This document shows, in pieces, positions 1-6,206 of a DNA stretch of 8,906 nt (position 1 is its first letter; every line of letters begins with the position of its first letter). The stretch is from NCBI GenBank assembly GCA_021779635.1, contig JAJYAH010000236.1, positions 1 to 8,906 on the forward strand, in the 5' to 3' direction. The translations under genes and the position numbers were made by a program. The notes below the pieces were generated by a model that was not told where the DNA came from, did not search any database, and was given only the letters and a program-made list of their open reading frames with translations. The DNA comes from Pseudomonadota bacterium (GTDB lineage Bacteria; Pseudomonadota; Alphaproteobacteria; Rhizobiales; Xanthobacteraceae).

Positions 1-56
1 AGCCGCGCCCGGAACAGATCGTTCGATCCCGTCGTCTTGTGCTTCTTCGGCCGCAT
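1..56 (-). CDS. IS5-family transposase, N-terminal fragment (cut by window edge)
   Basis: Only the first 18 codons and part of the next are in the window; the gene continues past position 1. The visible protein begins MRPKKHKTTGSNDLFRAR, which I recognise as the highly conserved start of a group of IS5-type transposases common in rhizobia. In that group the N-terminal segment precedes a DUF772-like domain and the DDE catalytic core, neither of which is visible here. A strong Shine-Dalgarno sequence, GGAGG, lies 5 bases before the ATG and supports this start. The enzyme would cut and rejoin the ends of its own insertion sequence. Whether the copy is intact cannot be judged from this window. 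The family call rests on recalled similarity of a short stretch. Confidence 0.7.
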   Translation of the reverse strand, partial: MRPKKHKTTGSNDLFRAR

Positions 57-90
57 CGTTCCCTCCGATGCACCACAGAATCATGGTCCG
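1..90 (-). mobile_element. Terminal part of an IS5-type insertion sequence (right-hand boundary approximate)
   Basis: The transposase start at position 56 implies that the upstream terminus of the element lies a few tens of bases further right. Such elements usually have only a short leader between the terminal inverted repeat and the transposase. The exact end cannot be fixed because the partner inverted repeat and target duplication lie outside the window. The value 90 is an estimate. Confidence 0.4.
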
Positions 91-226
91 CAGCGAAAGG
101 GAATCCAAAAACGAAATTGCAACGTTCAGGGCTCTCAAGCCCCAAATCCCTGCAATCTCAAATGCCTCCGAATCCGGAAAATAGACTCCCGCTCAATCGC
201 TTAGAGGCTTATTCACGGACGACTCT

Positions 227-616
227 TTAGGCTGGCGGTGTTCCAACATTAAGGAGCTGAGAAACGGCAGTGACAAGTTGCGCTGGCGCGAACGGCTTCG
301 TTAACATGATGCTGTTCGGGACGCCTTTGGACGCCCAATCCTCAGCGTCTTTGCCGCTCATGTAAACGACGGGAAAGTTAGGGTCGATTTCGCGGGCGCA
401 TCTGGCGACATCCCAACCGTCGATCTTGTCTCCCCCAAGATTGATGTCGGTGACAAGGGCTCGATATTTTCCCTTGGACGCGCCAAGCAACTCTACGGCA
501 TTTTCGCCGGACGAGGCTGTTACGATCTCGAATCCCCCGTCAGTAAGGCTGTCTTCGACGACGCTCCGAACAAGATGGTCGTCCTCGACGACCAGAATAA
601 CTGGCAAATTTTCCAC
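227..616 (-). CDS. Single-domain response regulator (CheY-like receiver), orphan
   Basis: This 129-residue protein is a receiver domain with no output domain. In a two-component or phosphorelay pathway it would take a phosphoryl group from a histidine kinase and signal through protein contacts. The receiver signature is complete: acidic pair D12/D13 after strand VILVVE, phospho-acceptor D57 in VTDINLGG, switch serine S87 in YMSG, and K107 in LTKPF. I chose the GTG start at 614-616 because GGGAG lies 6 bases upstream and the domain begins directly after it. The frame stays open to a TTG at 697, but that would add residues unlike the family. No kinase gene is adjacent, so its partner is unknown. 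The gene lies between the transposase and recO, in DNA that looks less GC-rich than recO, which fits accessory origin. The domain call is firm; the cellular role is not known. Confidence 0.88.
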   Translation of the reverse strand: MENLPVILVVEDDHLVRSVVEDSLTDGGFEIVTASSGENAVELLGASKGKYRALVTDINLGGDKIDGWDVARCAREIDPNFPVVYMSGKDAEDWASKGVPNSIMLTKPFAPAQLVTAVSQLLNVGTPPA

Positions 617-727
617 CCCTCGCTCCCAGCCGCACCGCACCGAAGGAACGATGAGATCACGCGGGAGCGCGACTTTGGTTCCGCAAGATAAGTACAAAAG
701 TGAACTTAAGGAAAGATCACATCCTGC

Positions 728-1489
728 CTAGGTCTGTGCCATCCTCGCCCGGTACTTCGCCACCGCATTGATGAACCCGTCGCGGGCGTCGGAATGGCCC
801 TGCCCGCGCGGCTCCAGCACATGGCGCAGCAGGAACATCCCGGTGAGCCGGAAACCATCCTGCAGGTCCTGGTCGGACCAGCCGTTGGAGCCGCCGCCTT
901 CTCTCGGGAAATCTTGGCGCAGGAACGCCGGCAGCCGCAGCAGCCGGTCGCGCCAGGGATCGCCGGCCGCCCGCGACACCGCGCCGCCGGATTTCGGCGA
1001 GACGTAGATCAGCTCGGTGGTCTCGCCGGTCGCGGCGCAGTTTTCCAGATCGAGCCCGAAGCCCAATTCGGCCAGCATCGCGAGTTCGAATTTGACCAGG
1101 TGAATGGCGGCTTCGCCGATGTCATCGAAATCATCCAGCGTGCGTTCCAGCAGCTCATAGATGTCTTCGTGCGGATCGCGCTCGGGCAGCAGCCGCGCCA
1201 GCGCGGCCAGATGCGTCACGCCATACACCGCATGCGAGGAGGCCAGCACGGTGGCCGCGCGCAGCCGCGTGCCCTCGATCGCGTAAGTGCCGAGATGTTC
1301 GTCGAGCCGCGCCCGCCATACCGCCCGCACGCTGTTGCCTGGCTGCAGCATCGGCCGCATCCGCTTGCCCGCGCCGCCGCGGACGAGACCGAGATGGCGG
1401 CCATGGCCGCGCGTCAGCAGTTCGACGATGGCCGAGGATTCGCCATGCCGCCGTACCCCGAGCACGATGCCTTCGTCCGCCCATTCCAT
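728..1489 (-). CDS. recO: DNA repair protein RecO
   Basis: RecO works with RecF and RecR to load RecA onto gapped single-stranded DNA covered with SSB, so it acts in recombinational repair. The 253-residue product starts [17 protein letters not shown], the typical opening of the RecO N-terminal OB-fold (about residues 1-80). A helical C-terminal domain follows, with [22 protein letters not shown] (residues 131-152, split here only for description) and a final [10 protein letters not shown]. Many RecO proteins carry a four-cysteine zinc finger after the helical segment; here only C151 is present, so no zinc site is expected. The ATG at 1487-1489 was chosen because the family starts at this point. 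The upstream extension to 1567 would overlap the neighbouring membrane-protein gene. The ribosome binding site is weak. It is the last core gene before the accessory DNA on the left. Confidence 0.93.
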   Translation of the reverse strand: MEWADEGIVLGVRRHGESSAIVELLTRGHGRHLGLVRGGAGKRMRPMLQPGNSVRAVWRARLDEHLGTYAIEGTRLRAATVLASSHAVYGVTHLAALARLLPERDPHEDIYELLERTLDDFDDIGEAAIHLVKFELAMLAELGFGLDLENCAATGETTELIYVSPKSGGAVSRAAGDPWRDRLLRLPAFLRQDFPREGGGSNGWSDQDLQDGFRLTGMFLLRHVLEPRGQGHSDARDGFINAVAKYRARMAQT

Positions 1490-1541
1490 GGTTTCAAGTG
1501 TACAGGATTCCGCGGGACCGCGCAGCCGTCGCGACCGCAAA

Positions 1542-1922
1542 TCACCCGTTGAACCAGCCTTGCGCATCGCCGGTAAAGGAAAAATACAGCCCGGCGGCGG
1601 TCAGCGCGCAGGAAACGATTTCGATGGCGCTGTCGAGTTCCACGCCGTTGGAGCCGATCGTCTGCGCCAGCGAGATGACAGACAGCACCAGCGAGCCCAC
1701 CAGCACCCAGCGCGGCCAGTTCTTCCGCCGCTGCGCGGCAAGCCTGACGAAATAGACCATCAGCAGGATCAGGCAGGCCGCGATCACGGTGGCGGCGGCA
1801 ATGGTCGATTCCGAGACCTCGGCACTCGGCGTGCGGTCCTGGAACGCGACCGACAGCGCGTCGAGCGTCAGCGACAGATACAGCAAGACTTCAAACCACA
1901 GCACGTTTTTGGGTACGGTCAT
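1542..1922 (-). CDS. Small predicted inner-membrane protein of unknown function
   Basis: I do not recognise a named family for this 126-residue protein. It has about four hydrophobic segments (roughly residues 7-26, 42-61, 70-88 and 98-117). A basic loop, [13 protein letters not shown], lies between the second and third, so that loop is probably cytoplasmic. There is no cleavable signal peptide and no obvious catalytic motif. The gene sits 44 bases after the era stop and ends 52 bases before the recO start, all in the same direction, so it is probably co-transcribed with them. The ATG has no well-spaced ribosome binding site: AAAGGA is about 15 bases upstream. The long clean reading frame, hydrophobic periodicity and fit between neighbours support a real gene. 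A role in the functions of era or recO cannot be inferred from position alone. Confidence 0.75.
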   Translation of the reverse strand: MTVPKNVLWFEVLLYLSLTLDALSVAFQDRTPSAEVSESTIAAATVIAACLILLMVYFVRLAAQRRKNWPRWVLVGSLVLSVISLAQTIGSNGVELDSAIEIVSCALTAAGLYFSFTGDAQGWFNG

Positions 1923-1946
1923 CGGAACGCCGGTTATTCCTTTATT

Positions 1947-1968
1947 ATTGCCTGATCATTGCTTGATC
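1947..1968. repeat. Two tandem 11-bp units at the era 3' end
   Basis: The units ATTGCCTGATC and ATTGCTTGATC follow each other directly and differ at one base; each contains the start of a TGATCA palindrome. The second unit runs into the era stop codon (1967-1969). It may be a short duplication without function. Confidence 0.6.
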
Positions 1969-2896
1969 ATTCATTGGGGAATTCAAGCCCCATTTCCCGG
2001 TAACGGTTGGGATCGTCGCCCCAGTTCTCGCGCACCTTCACGAACAAAAACAGATGCACGGGCGCGCCCACGATCTCGGCGAGTTCCTTTCGCGAATCCG
2101 CGCCGATCGACTTGATGGTGGCGCCGCCCTTGCCGAGCACGATCTTGCGCTGGCTTTCACGTTCGACAAAAATCGTCTGTTCGATGCGGACCGATTTATC
2201 CTTGCGCTCGGTCCAGCTATCGGTCTCGACGGTCGATTGATACGGCAGTTCCTGATGCAGTTGCCGGAAGATTTTCTCCCGCGTGATTTCAGCCGCCAGA
2301 TGCCGCATCGGCGCGTCCGACATCTGGTCCTCGGGATAGTGAAACGGCCCGGCCGGCACCATCTCCGACAGCGCGCGGCGCAAATCGTCGACGCCGTCGC
2401 CCGACAAGGCCGAGATCATGAAGGTCTTTGCAAAACCAAGGCGGTCGTTGGCGGCCTTCGCCAGCGCCAGCAATTTTTCGCGCGGAACGAGGTCGATCTT
2501 GTTCAGCACGAGGATTTTCTCGTGACGAACGGTCGCGAGCTTGGCGAGGATCGCGTCGGCTTCCTCGTCGATGCCGGTCTTGGCGTCGAGCAGCACACAG
2601 ACAAGATCGGCATCATGCGCCCCGCTCCAGGCCGTCGACACCATGGCGCGGTCGAGCCGCCGTTTGGGCAGGAAGATCCCGGGCGTATCGACCAGAATGA
2701 TCTGCGCGTTGTTCTCGATCACGATGCCGCGGATCAGGGCCCGCGTGGTCTGCACCTTGCGCGAGACGATGGTGACCTTGGAGCCGACCAGGGCGTTGAC
2801 CAGCGTTGACTTGCCGACATTGGGCGCACCGATCAGCGCGACAAAGCCGCAGCGCGTCGCGGCCGGCGGCGCGTTGGTCGAAGGTTCATCCGTCAT
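1967..2896 (-). CDS. era: GTPase Era, 16S rRNA-binding ribosome assembly factor
   Basis: Era binds the 3' end of 16S rRNA and helps mature the small ribosomal subunit, switching with GTP hydrolysis. The 309-residue product has all GTPase motifs: G1 GAPNVGKST (residues 23-31), switch I around QTTR (49-52), G3 DTPG (70-73), G4 NKID (132-135) and G5 SAL (162-164). A C-terminal KH RNA-binding domain follows, with GKGG at 255-258 and the ending VKVRENWGDDP. I chose the ATG at 2894-2896, which leaves a short unstructured N-terminus before the G domain; an upstream in-frame start would lie further inside rnc. The start overlaps the end of rnc by 11 bases, so translation is probably coupled. Length and motif order are normal for the family. 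Confidence 0.96.
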   Translation of the reverse strand: MTDEPSTNAPPAATRCGFVALIGAPNVGKSTLVNALVGSKVTIVSRKVQTTRALIRGIVIENNAQIILVDTPGIFLPKRRLDRAMVSTAWSGAHDADLVCVLLDAKTGIDEEADAILAKLATVRHEKILVLNKIDLVPREKLLALAKAANDRLGFAKTFMISALSGDGVDDLRRALSEMVPAGPFHYPEDQMSDAPMRHLAAEITREKIFRQLHQELPYQSTVETDSWTERKDKSVRIEQTIFVERESQRKIVLGKGGATIKSIGADSRKELAEIVGAPVHLFLFVKVRENWGDDPNRYREMGLEFPNE

Positions 2897-3707
2897 TATT
2901 GCCGCCACCGACGCCCTCGCGCGCAATCATCACCGAGGCGGCGACCTTTTCAGCGGCGCGCTTGCTGCCGCCGACGCCTTCGGCCGGATCAAGTCCCGGT
3001 AAATCCACCGCGACCCGGAACTGCGGATCGTGATGCGGCCCGGTGCGCTCGATTTCGCGATAGACCGGCGTCGGCAGGCCCTTGCCCTGCGCCCATTCCT
3101 GCAGCACGGTCTTGGGATCGCGCAGCGGCCGCCGCGGCTTGCGCATCCGTTCGGTCCAGTTGCGTTCGACGAATTGCGCCGCCGCGCCGTAGCCGCCGTC
3201 GAGAAACACCGCGCCGATCACCGCCTCGCAGATGTCGCCGAGCACGGATTTGCGCAAGCGGGCGGCTGCCGCCCCCGCGCCGACCGCGCCGAGCTTGATA
3301 TCATCGAGCAGCCCGAGCGACTTTGCGACGTCCGCGCAACTTTCCTTGCGCACGAGATCGGCAAGCCGCTTCGACAATTCGCCTTCGTCGGCATTCGGGA
3401 AGGCGCGGTAGAGCATGTCGGATACGATCAGCCCGAGCACGTGATCGCCGAGGAATTCGAGGCGCTGGTAGCTGTCGCCGCGCTTGCGCGCGGATTTCAG
3501 CGCGGACACGTGGGTGAAGGCGGTCGCCAGCAGCGCCGGATCGGCAAACTGATGCCCGATGCGCGCCTCGATCGCGGCAGCAGCGGCCTTGGCGCCGGCC
3601 TTGCCGCGCTTTTTCTTCGCCGCCTGAGGCTCGCGACCGGCGTCGGGCTGAAGGCTAGCTTCGCCTGACGCCGACGAGGTGCGAATATCAGGTGTTTCGT
3701 CGTTCAT
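2886..3707 (-). CDS. rnc: Ribonuclease III
   Basis: RNase III cuts double-stranded RNA, including the stems of the rRNA precursor, and regulates some mRNAs. The 273-residue product contains the signature RLEFLGDHVLGL (residues 82-93). Metal-binding acids are visible as E84 and D88, and as D158 and E161 in GDICEAVIGAVFLDGG. A double-stranded-RNA-binding domain begins near DPKTVLQEWAQ (about 197) and runs to about 262. The residue equivalent to E. coli E38 is Q81. A 45-residue N-terminal extension rich in Ala and Lys precedes the catalytic domain, making the protein longer than the roughly 226 residues of E. coli. The ATG overlaps the lepB stop in an ATGA arrangement, and the 3' end overlaps era by 11 bases. 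Both suggest one polycistronic message with coupled translation. Confidence 0.96.
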   Translation of the reverse strand: MNDETPDIRTSSASGEASLQPDAGREPQAAKKKRGKAGAKAAAAAIEARIGHQFADPALLATAFTHVSALKSARKRGDSYQRLEFLGDHVLGLIVSDMLYRAFPNADEGELSKRLADLVRKESCADVAKSLGLLDDIKLGAVGAGAAAARLRKSVLGDICEAVIGAVFLDGGYGAAAQFVERNWTERMRKPRRPLRDPKTVLQEWAQGKGLPTPVYREIERTGPHHDPQFRVAVDLPGLDPAEGVGGSKRAAEKVAASVMIAREGVGGGNNDG

Positions 3708-4462
3708 CGCACAATTTTGAATATGCGATTCCAGCGCACCGCGGTGGGCCAGCGCCAGAACATCCAGGCATGTTCGCCCTCGGCAATGGAGAAGAAAATC
3801 ATCTGGGCGCGGCCGATGAGATTCTCGGACGGCACATAGCCCACGGCCGACAAGACGCGGCTGTCGGTCGAGTTATCCCTGTTGTCTCCCATCATGAAAA
3901 AATGGTCCGGCGGCACGGTATAGACGATGGTGTTGTCGTAGAAACCGTTGTCGACGCAATCCAGCGACTCATAGCTGACGCCGTTCGGCAACGTCTCCTT
4001 CCAGCGCTTCACCCGCGCGGTGGCGTCGGACCCGCAAGGGTCCTCGCCGGTGAAATCGCTCAGCCGCTCGCGCACCACGGGCTTGTCGTTGATATAGAGC
4101 AGCCCCTCCTTCATCTGGATGCGGTCGCCAGGCAACCCGATCACCCGCTTGATGTAGTCGGTGGAATCGTCCTTCGGAAGCCGGAACACAACGACGTCGC
4201 CGCGCGCCGGATCGGAACCGAAGATGCGTCCTGAGAACAAGGGCGGCGACAGCGGGATAGAATAGTGGCTGTAACCGTAGGAATATTTCGAGACGAACAG
4301 ATAGTCGCCGACCAGCAGGGTGGCCTTCATCGATCCGGAGGGAATGTTGAAGGGCTGGAACAGGAAGGTTCGGATCACCAGGGCGATCAGCAGGGCATGG
4401 ATGACGACGCGGACGGTTTCACCCAAGCCGCCTTCTGATTTTGTCCCGGATGTCACGCTCAT
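3704..4462 (-). CDS. lepB: Signal peptidase I (leader peptidase)
   Basis: This enzyme removes signal peptides from exported proteins on the outer face of the inner membrane. The 252-residue product has one N-terminal membrane segment (about residues 17-35). After it come the catalytic serine S44 in PSGSM, the general-base lysine K105 in YIKRVIGLPGD, and the conserved box GDNRDNSTDSR at 192-202. Cysteines C143 and C169 lie in the periplasmic insert and could form a disulphide. The start is supported by AGGAAA at 4466-4471, close before the ATG. The stop overlaps the rnc start by 4 bases. A 272-bp gap separates it from acpS, so lepB may begin its own transcript as well as receive read-through. 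Confidence 0.96.
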   Translation of the reverse strand: MSVTSGTKSEGGLGETVRVVIHALLIALVIRTFLFQPFNIPSGSMKATLLVGDYLFVSKYSYGYSHYSIPLSPPLFSGRIFGSDPARGDVVVFRLPKDDSTDYIKRVIGLPGDRIQMKEGLLYINDKPVVRERLSDFTGEDPCGSDATARVKRWKETLPNGVSYESLDCVDNGFYDNTIVYTVPPDHFFMMGDNRDNSTDSRVLSAVGYVPSENLIGRAQMIFFSIAEGEHAWMFWRWPTAVRWNRIFKIVR

Positions 4463-4507
4463 GGCTTTCCTGATTCCCCGTCACGCGAACGCCGCGCGCT
4501 GGCAGAG

Positions 4508-4552
4508 CATTTTCCTCACGCGAATCGCTCGTCGTTTCGCGTCGAGAAAATG
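4508..4552. repeat. 45-bp imperfect palindrome upstream of lepB
   Basis: The outer arms CATTTTC (4508-4514) and GAAAATG (4546-4552) pair. After a 3-base mismatch on each side, the inner arms ACGCGAA (4518-4524) and TTCGCGT (4536-4542) pair around an 11-base loop. The sequence resembles the GAGCATTTTC-type dispersed palindromes I recall from Bradyrhizobium genomes. It lies between acpS and lepB, so in RNA it would form a stem in the lepB leader or acpS trailer. Confidence 0.65.
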
Positions 4553-4569
4553 TCTTGATTCTGATGTTG

Positions 4570-4603
4570 AGAGCGAGTTCCGGCGCAAACCCGAATTCGC
4601 TCT
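4570..4603. repeat. Second inverted repeat upstream of lepB
   Basis: The arms AGAGCGAGTT (4570-4579) and AATTCGCTCT (4594-4603) are complementary at 9 of 10 positions around a 14-base loop. It lies 17 bases from the preceding palindrome and is probably part of the same repeat element. There is no T-run next to it on the minus strand, so it is not a classical terminator. Confidence 0.6.
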
Positions 4604-4655
4604 GGTTTCCTGCGGCGTTTTAGACGGTTGTTGGTAACCGCGCAATCAACGGCCG

Positions 4656-4687
4656 CGTCAAAACTTGCCAATCCATTGACAAGTCAA
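4656..4687 (-). promoter_or_regulatory. Possible promoter region for lepB-rnc-era (weak)
   Basis: Two -35-like hexamers occur on the minus strand: TTGACT (4687-4682) and TTGACG (4661-4656). The first sits in a short inverted repeat, TTGAC-AA-GTCAA (4676-4687). No convincing -10 box is seen at 16-18 bases from either. The 272-bp gap before lepB is a sensible place for a promoter, but the sequence support is thin. Confidence 0.2.
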
Positions 4688-4701
4688 AGATTTTTAGTTT
4701 T

Positions 4702-4733
4702 GCGCCGGACCGGCATACCATCCCCTCCGGCGC
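4702..4733 (-). other. GC-rich hairpin directly after the acpS stop codon
   Basis: The arms GCGCCGGA (4702-4709) and TCCGGCGC (4726-4733) match perfectly around a 16-base loop, starting one base after the acpS stop. In the direction of transcription the stem is followed by an A-rich stretch, not a T-run. It may therefore protect the mRNA 3' end or slow transcription, but it does not fit a standard intrinsic terminator. Confidence 0.5.
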
Positions 4734-4734
4734 C

Positions 4735-5154
4735 TCATGGTTTGCCGGGATTGACCGCCGAAATTATGACAAAGGCCTGCGCCAACGGCCAATCGTCGGT
4801 AATGCTGAGGTCGATCTGCGCCTGATGGTCCGGCGGTATCATGGCTTCGAGCCGGGCCAGCGCCCCGCCCGTCAATTGCATGGTCGGACGGCCGCCCGGC
4901 AGGTTCACCACCCCCATGTCCCGCCACCAGACGCCACGCCGAATCCCGGTGCCCAGCGCCTTGGAACAGGCCTCCTTGGCGGCAAACCGCTTGGCGTAGG
5001 TCGCAACCACCATCTTCTCGTTCTTGGCGCGCCGCCCGGCCCGGGCGCGCTCGGCGTCGGTGAAAATCCGGTCGAGGAAGCGGTCGCCATGCCGTTCGAT
5101 GACCTTGGCGACGCGGCGGATATCGATCAGGTCGGAGCCGATGCCAATGATCAT
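4735..5154 (-). CDS. acpS: Holo-[acyl-carrier-protein] synthase
   Basis: AcpS transfers the 4'-phosphopantetheine arm from coenzyme A to a serine of acyl carrier protein, which activates it for fatty acid synthesis. The 139-residue product begins [15 protein letters not shown], with the Mg-binding aspartate D8. The second signature, [16 protein letters not shown] (residues 55-70), carries the Mg-binding E61 and the substrate-contacting K60/K65 region. Length is slightly above the usual 120-130 residues. The ATG (5152-5154) overlaps the pdxJ stop by 4 bases as ATGA, so translation is probably coupled and no strong ribosome binding site is needed. The frame stays open upstream inside pdxJ, but that part is an out-of-frame Arg-rich shadow. 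Confidence 0.95.
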   Translation of the reverse strand: MIIGIGSDLIDIRRVAKVIERHGDRFLDRIFTDAERARAGRRAKNEKMVVATYAKRFAAKEACSKALGTGIRRGVWWRDMGVVNLPGGRPTMQLTGGALARLEAMIPPDHQAQIDLSITDDWPLAQAFVIISAVNPGKP

Positions 5155-5939
5155 GGTTTGCCCGCAAGGTGCCGGGGATCCAGGGCCTGAAGCTGGCCCC
5201 GCCCGCGATCCATGGCGGCCCGCATGGCGCGTACCGTCTCTCCAAGACCGACGAACAACGCCTCCCCGATCATGTAATAGCCGATGTTGAGTTCGACGAT
5301 TTGCGGCAATGCCGCGATCTGCTCTGCGGTAACGTAATCGAGGCCGTGGCCGGCATGGACTTCGAGGCCGGCGGAGCGTGCCAGAGTGGCGCCCGCGACT
5401 ATCCGCTGCCATTCGGCCTGCGCCTTTGCGGCGTGGCCGTCGGTGACGGCGTCACACCAGGCGCCGGTGTGAATTTCAATCACCGGCGCGCGCAGCCTGG
5501 CGGCCATTTCGATCTGGGCGGGATCGGCGGCGATGAACAGCGACACCCGCACGCCCGCATCATTCAATTGCGCGACGAAGGGCTTCAGCGCGTTGTGCTG
5601 TCCGACCACGTCGAGCCCGCCCTCGGTGGTGAGTTCTTCACGGCGCTCCGGCACCAGGCACACCGCATGGGGCCCGGTCGCAAGGGCTATTCGGAGCATA
5701 TCCGGGGTCGCTGCCATCTCGAAATTCAGCGGCTTTCCGATTTCCGCCTTGAGCCGCGCCATGTCGTCGTCGCGGATGTGGCGGCGATCCTCGCGCAGAT
5801 GCGCGGTGATGCTGTCGGCGCCCGCCTCGATCGCCACCAGCGCGGCGCGCACCGGGTCCGGATTGCGGCCCGCCCGCGCATTGCGCAGGGTGGCGACGTG
5901 ATCGACATTGACGCCGAGACGCAGCGGAGGATTTGGCAT
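5151..5939 (-). CDS. pdxJ: Pyridoxine 5'-phosphate synthase
   Basis: PdxJ condenses 1-deoxy-D-xylulose 5-phosphate with 3-amino-2-oxopropyl phosphate to pyridoxine 5'-phosphate, the ring-forming step of the DXP-dependent vitamin B6 pathway. The 262-residue TIM-barrel protein opens with [19 protein letters not shown]. Conserved segments include [12 protein letters not shown] (44-55), NFEMA with E74, EIHTGAW (155-161), EVHAGHGL with H198, and [17 protein letters not shown] near the end. I chose the ATG at 5937-5939; a TTG seven codons upstream has no ribosome binding site. The Shine-Dalgarno at the chosen ATG is also weak. The gene ends in a 4-base overlap with acpS. The repeat-filled gap upstream separates it from rsh. 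Confidence 0.96.
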   Translation of the reverse strand: MPNPPLRLGVNVDHVATLRNARAGRNPDPVRAALVAIEAGADSITAHLREDRRHIRDDDMARLKAEIGKPLNFEMAATPDMLRIALATGPHAVCLVPERREELTTEGGLDVVGQHNALKPFVAQLNDAGVRVSLFIAADPAQIEMAARLRAPVIEIHTGAWCDAVTDGHAAKAQAEWQRIVAGATLARSAGLEVHAGHGLDYVTAEQIAALPQIVELNIGYYMIGEALFVGLGETVRAMRAAMDRGRGQLQALDPRHLAGKP

Positions 5940-5967
5940 GCAGGACTCGCGGAAGTTCAAAAAACAG

Positions 5968-5973
5968 TGTCAA
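5968..5973 (-). promoter_or_regulatory. TTGACA hexamer upstream of pdxJ (possible -35)
   Basis: The minus strand carries a perfect TTGACA, 28 bases before the pdxJ ATG, next to a run of six T. At 17 bases downstream the sequence is GCGAGT, which is not a credible -10 box, and the transcript would start almost at the ATG. This is a weak candidate. Confidence 0.15.
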
Positions 5974-6085
5974 AAAAGCCGGAAGCGCGCTCCCCCTCCC
6001 ATGGCGAGAGGGTTGGGGTGAGGGTTAAGGTTTATCGACGGGGTGAAACCCCTCACCCGGCGCTACGCGCCGACCTCTCCCACCT

Positions 6086-6105
6086 ATCTCGGGGTTACCC
6101 GAGAT
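6086..6105. repeat. Perfect 8-bp hairpin inside the composite repeat
   Basis: ATCTCGGG (6086-6093) and CCCGAGAT (6098-6105) are exact complements around the tetraloop GTTA. There is no T-run on either side that would make it a classical terminator. Confidence 0.7.
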
Positions 6106-6119
6106 GGGCATCATATTTG

Positions 6120-6145
6120 TCGAAGTCGGACATATCCGACTTCGA
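6120..6145. repeat. Perfect 11-bp hairpin inside the composite repeat
   Basis: TCGAAGTCGGA (6120-6130) and TCCGACTTCGA (6135-6145) are exact complements around CATA. It lies about 60 bases beyond the rsh stop codon in the direction of transcription, so a role at the rsh mRNA 3' end is possible. Confidence 0.75.
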
Positions 6146-6206
6146 TCGGGAGAGGTGAGATTGTGCTCGTGAGTTCGATTCGAATCCACATTCATGAACT
6201 AAACTC

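Larger units (their letters stand above)
5994..6156. repeat. Composite palindromic repeat element between rsh and pdxJ
   Basis: Several inverted repeats are packed into about 160 bases: CCCTC (5994-5998) with GAGGG (6008-6012); GGGTGAGGG (6016-6024) with CCCTCACCC (6050-6058); CGGCGC (6058-6063) with GCGCCG (6067-6072); and ACCTCTCCC (6073-6081) with GGGAGAGGT (6148-6156). The last pair encloses two further perfect hairpins (listed separately). CCCTCACCC-plus-CTCTCCC blocks of this kind are, to my recollection, dispersed repeats in many proteobacterial genomes, including Bradyrhizobium. No gene is visible in this gap. It could also stabilise or end the rsh transcript. Confidence 0.7.

Noticed and set aside
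640..685. GGAAC motif that could be a general-stress (EcfG-type) -35 box before the response regulator
   Set aside because: On the minus strand GGAAC (near 677-681) has no CGTT at the required 16-17 base spacing.
794..1552. A 252-codon plus-strand frame opposite recO
   Set aside because: It is an antisense shadow of recO with biased composition and no domain.
1490..1567. Longer recO start at 1567
   Set aside because: It would overlap the membrane-protein gene and add residues absent from RecO; the family begins at MEW.
2054..2809. A 251-codon plus-strand frame opposite era
   Set aside because: It is antisense to the era GTPase motifs, with the composition typical of shadow frames.
5155..5412. 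Upstream extension of the acpS frame
   Set aside because: It lies inside pdxJ in another frame and is Arg-rich. AcpS proteins start at MIIGIGSDL, which matches the ATG overlapping the pdxJ stop.
5994..6156. CRISPR-like array because of repeated CCTCACC/CTCTCCC blocks
   Set aside because: The blocks are inverted, unequal in length and irregularly spaced; there are no regular spacers and no cas genes.
5169..6158. A 329-codon open frame on the plus strand opposite pdxJ
   Set aside because: It mirrors pdxJ codon structure and continues into the repeat element; it has no recognisable protein motif.
6165..6190. A tRNA-like GTTCGATTC string near the rsh 3' end
   Set aside because: There are no matching acceptor, D or anticodon stems around it, so it is a chance match to a T-arm.
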